A model generated the notes under the pieces. It searched no databases, had not been told where the DNA came from, and saw nothing but the letters and a program-made list of their open reading frames with translations. The position numbers were made by a program, and so were the translations under genes. This document shows positions 5,013 to 5,847 of a DNA stretch of 5,847 nucleotides, one piece after another. Source of the stretch: JAVBOW01 sp031551595 (lineage in GTDB: Bacteria > Bacteroidota > Bacteroidia > Bacteroidales > Rikenellaceae); the NCBI GenBank assembly GCA_031551595.1, contig JAVBNK010000200.1, positions 1 to 5,847 on the forward strand, in the 5' to 3' direction. Each line of letters opens with the position of its first letter. Position 1 is the stretch's first letter.

Positions 5013-5050
5013 AAATCGGAAACAGATTTTCTCTGTTTCCGATTTTTTTT
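5013..5050 (+). terminator. Strong intrinsic terminator of tRNA-Leu
   Basis: A perfect 14-pair stem (5013-5026, AAATCGGAAACAGA, with 5032-5045) and a 5-base loop, running into a tract of eight T (5043-5050). The first stem base directly follows the CCA end, so 3' processing must open or cut beside this hairpin. A short T-run on the other strand suggests it could also work weakly in reverse. Confidence 0.93.
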
Positions 5051-5080
5051 ATATATCCCCGCGGCGGTACAATAAATCCC

Positions 5081-5090
5081 GCTTGCAAGC
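5081..5090. promoter_or_regulatory. Perfect 10-base palindrome upstream of the ECF sigma gene
   Basis: GCTTGCAAGC reads the same on both strands. Its centre lies about 40 bases before the predicted transcription start of the sigma factor gene, where a classical activator would bind. No good -33 TTTG is present at this promoter, which would fit dependence on an activator. Function is inference from position only. Confidence 0.35.
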
Positions 5091-5113
5091 ATCTACTATT
5101 AAGGGAATATCAT

Positions 5114-5121
5114 TAGCTTTG
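5114..5121 (+). promoter_or_regulatory. -7 box of the ECF sigma gene, leaderless layout
   Basis: TAGCTTTG is a full match to TAnnTTTG and ends five bases before the ATG at 5127, the same spacing as at the YgbA-like gene. Transcription would start at or beside the start codon. The expected -33 TTG is missing at 19-21 bases upstream, so the promoter may be weak or need an activator. Confidence 0.6.
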
Positions 5122-5126
5122 CGGCG

Positions 5127-5708
5127 ATGGGCGATCCTGCGGACGATATCCTTTTATTGCCGCTTTTGCGGAAAGGCGACATGAAAGCTTTCGATGCGTT
5201 GTTCAGAAAACACGCCCCGAAGCTGTTGCGCTTTTCTATCTCATTGACGGGCAACAGGGACGATGCCGAGGAGATCGTCCAGGAAACTTTCCTCAAGGTG
5301 TGGGAACAGCGCGGGGCGATCGACGAAACCCGCCGGTTCGACGCCTATATCGCCGTCATCGCCCGCAACGCCATCTACGACCGCTTCCGGCGCAAACTGA
5401 CCGAGCGGAAATACAGCGAACGCATCGGCGAGGCGCTCTACCGGTACGTGTCCGATGAAAACGACTTGCACATAAAGGAGTTGCGAAGCATCATGCTGAA
5501 AAGTTTCGACAGGCTCTCCCCTCAACAACGCGAAATTCTCATCCTGAAAAGCAAAGGGTTCGGCAATGACGAGATCGCTACGATGCTCGGCATTTCCAAA
5601 CGGACGGTCGAGGCCCACCTCAATAAAGCATACGCCGCCTTGCGGACGGAGTTGCGGGCGATCAAGGACATCCTCCCCATAATAACAGTGTTATTCAACA
5701 CGTTATAA
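5127..5708 (+). CDS. ECF-type RNA polymerase sigma factor (Bacteroidetes sigma-70 family)
   Basis: 193 residues, normal for ECF sigma factors, which redirect RNA polymerase to a small set of promoters. Region 2 covers about 20-90, with the core-binding/-10 recognition block DDAEEIVQETFLKVWEQ (45-61) and YIAVIARNAIYDRFRRK (74-90). Region 4 covers about 125-175, with LSPQQREILILKSKGFGNDE and the helix-turn-helix IATMLGISKRTVEAHLNKAY (150-169). No region 3 is present. The C-terminus is hydrophobic (ILPIITVLF), as in many Bacteroidetes members that pair with FecR-like anti-sigma factors and SusC/SusD transport loci. The ATG at 5127 is set by the promoter box five bases upstream. The frame that follows (5766 onward) is the natural place for the anti-sigma gene, but its visible part does not prove it. 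Target genes cannot be read from this window. Confidence 0.93.
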   Translation: MGDPADDILLLPLLRKGDMKAFDALFRKHAPKLLRFSISLTGNRDDAEEIVQETFLKVWEQRGAIDETRRFDAYIAVIARNAIYDRFRRKLTERKYSERIGEALYRYVSDENDLHIKELRSIMLKSFDRLSPQQREILILKSKGFGNDEIATMLGISKRTVEAHLNKAYAALRTELRAIKDILPIITVLFNTL

Positions 5709-5727
5709 ATGAACCCACGCGTTGTGC

Positions 5728-5750
5728 ATTTAGAGTTTGTCTAAATTTTA
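5728..5750 (+). terminator. Weak AT-rich hairpin after the ECF sigma gene
   Basis: ATTTAGA (5728-5734) and TCTAAAT (5740-5746) form a 7-pair stem with loop GTTTG, followed by TTTA. The stem is short and AT-rich, so it is at best a partial terminator or an attenuator between the sigma gene and the next frame. Confidence 0.35.
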
Positions 5751-5765
5751 TTCATCTAAAAGATT

Positions 5766-5847
5766 ATGAGTCAATTTTTTGATGATTTTCATCGCCCGCC
5801 GAGGGAGGCGTGGCGGTGTCCCACGGCGAGTGAGGCGGGTGAGGAAA
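5766..5847 (+). CDS. Start of an unidentified protein, cut by the right edge
   Basis: An open frame starts at ATG 5766 and reaches the edge after 27 codons: MSQFFDDFHRPPREAW, then RCPTASEAGEE. It lies 57 bases after the sigma factor on the same strand, the usual place for a FecR-type anti-sigma factor. The visible residues, however, are Pro/Arg-rich and do not resemble the typical acidic FecR N-terminus I know, so I leave it unnamed. With so few codons, even its status as a gene is moderate. Confidence 0.45.
   Translation, partial: MSQFFDDFHRPPREAWRCPTASEAGEE

Overview
The window looks like a piece of the chromosome of a GC-rich Bacteroidales bacterium, probably close to Alistipes/Rikenellaceae (genus is inference). 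Four things point there: promoters of the Bacteroidetes type (TTTG or TTG, about 19-21 bases, then TAnnTTTG), almost no Shine-Dalgarno sequences, a DUF4924-type protein, and an ECF sigma factor of the Bacteroidetes 'sigma-70 family' type. Most of the content is housekeeping: protein folding, translation quality control and a tRNA. I see no CRISPR array, insertion sequence, prophage or conjugation gene.

Layout, left to right. (1) 1-1572, minus strand: the chaperone pair grpE-dnaJ. dnaJ runs off the left edge, and a hairpin-rich 133-base spacer separates the two genes. (2) 1573-1717: a divergent promoter region. It drives grpE leftward and, rightward, a small Cys-rich protein of the YgbA / 'nitrous oxide-stimulated promoter' family (1718-2035). 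The YgbA promoter leaves essentially no 5' leader and overlaps a CRP/FNR-like palindrome. (3) 2020-4003, minus strand: a probable operon of pth (peptidyl-tRNA hydrolase), an S4-domain RNA-binding protein, a small membrane protein and a DUF4924 protein. The membrane protein appears to be cut short by an in-frame TGA, with 22 more coding-like codons behind it. (4) 4057-4704, minus strand: rplY (ribosomal protein L25/Ctc) with its own terminator, a near-perfect promoter and a leader of about 105 bases. (5) 4866-5050, plus strand: tRNA-Leu(GAG) with promoter and a strong terminator. (6) 5081-5847, plus strand: an ECF sigma factor, also apparently leaderless, then the start of another reading frame that leaves the window.

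Functionally, GrpE and DnaJ are the nucleotide-exchange factor and J-protein of the DnaK system. Pth and the S4 protein (Hsp15-like) both fit rescue of stalled ribosomes or peptidyl-tRNA, and lie beside L25, a 5S rRNA-binding protein. The YgbA-like and ECF sigma genes are the two probable stress or environment-responsive units.

No clearly new multi-gene system is visible. The most rewarding items are the TGA-split membrane protein, the two leaderless promoters with palindromes close by, and the rplY leader.
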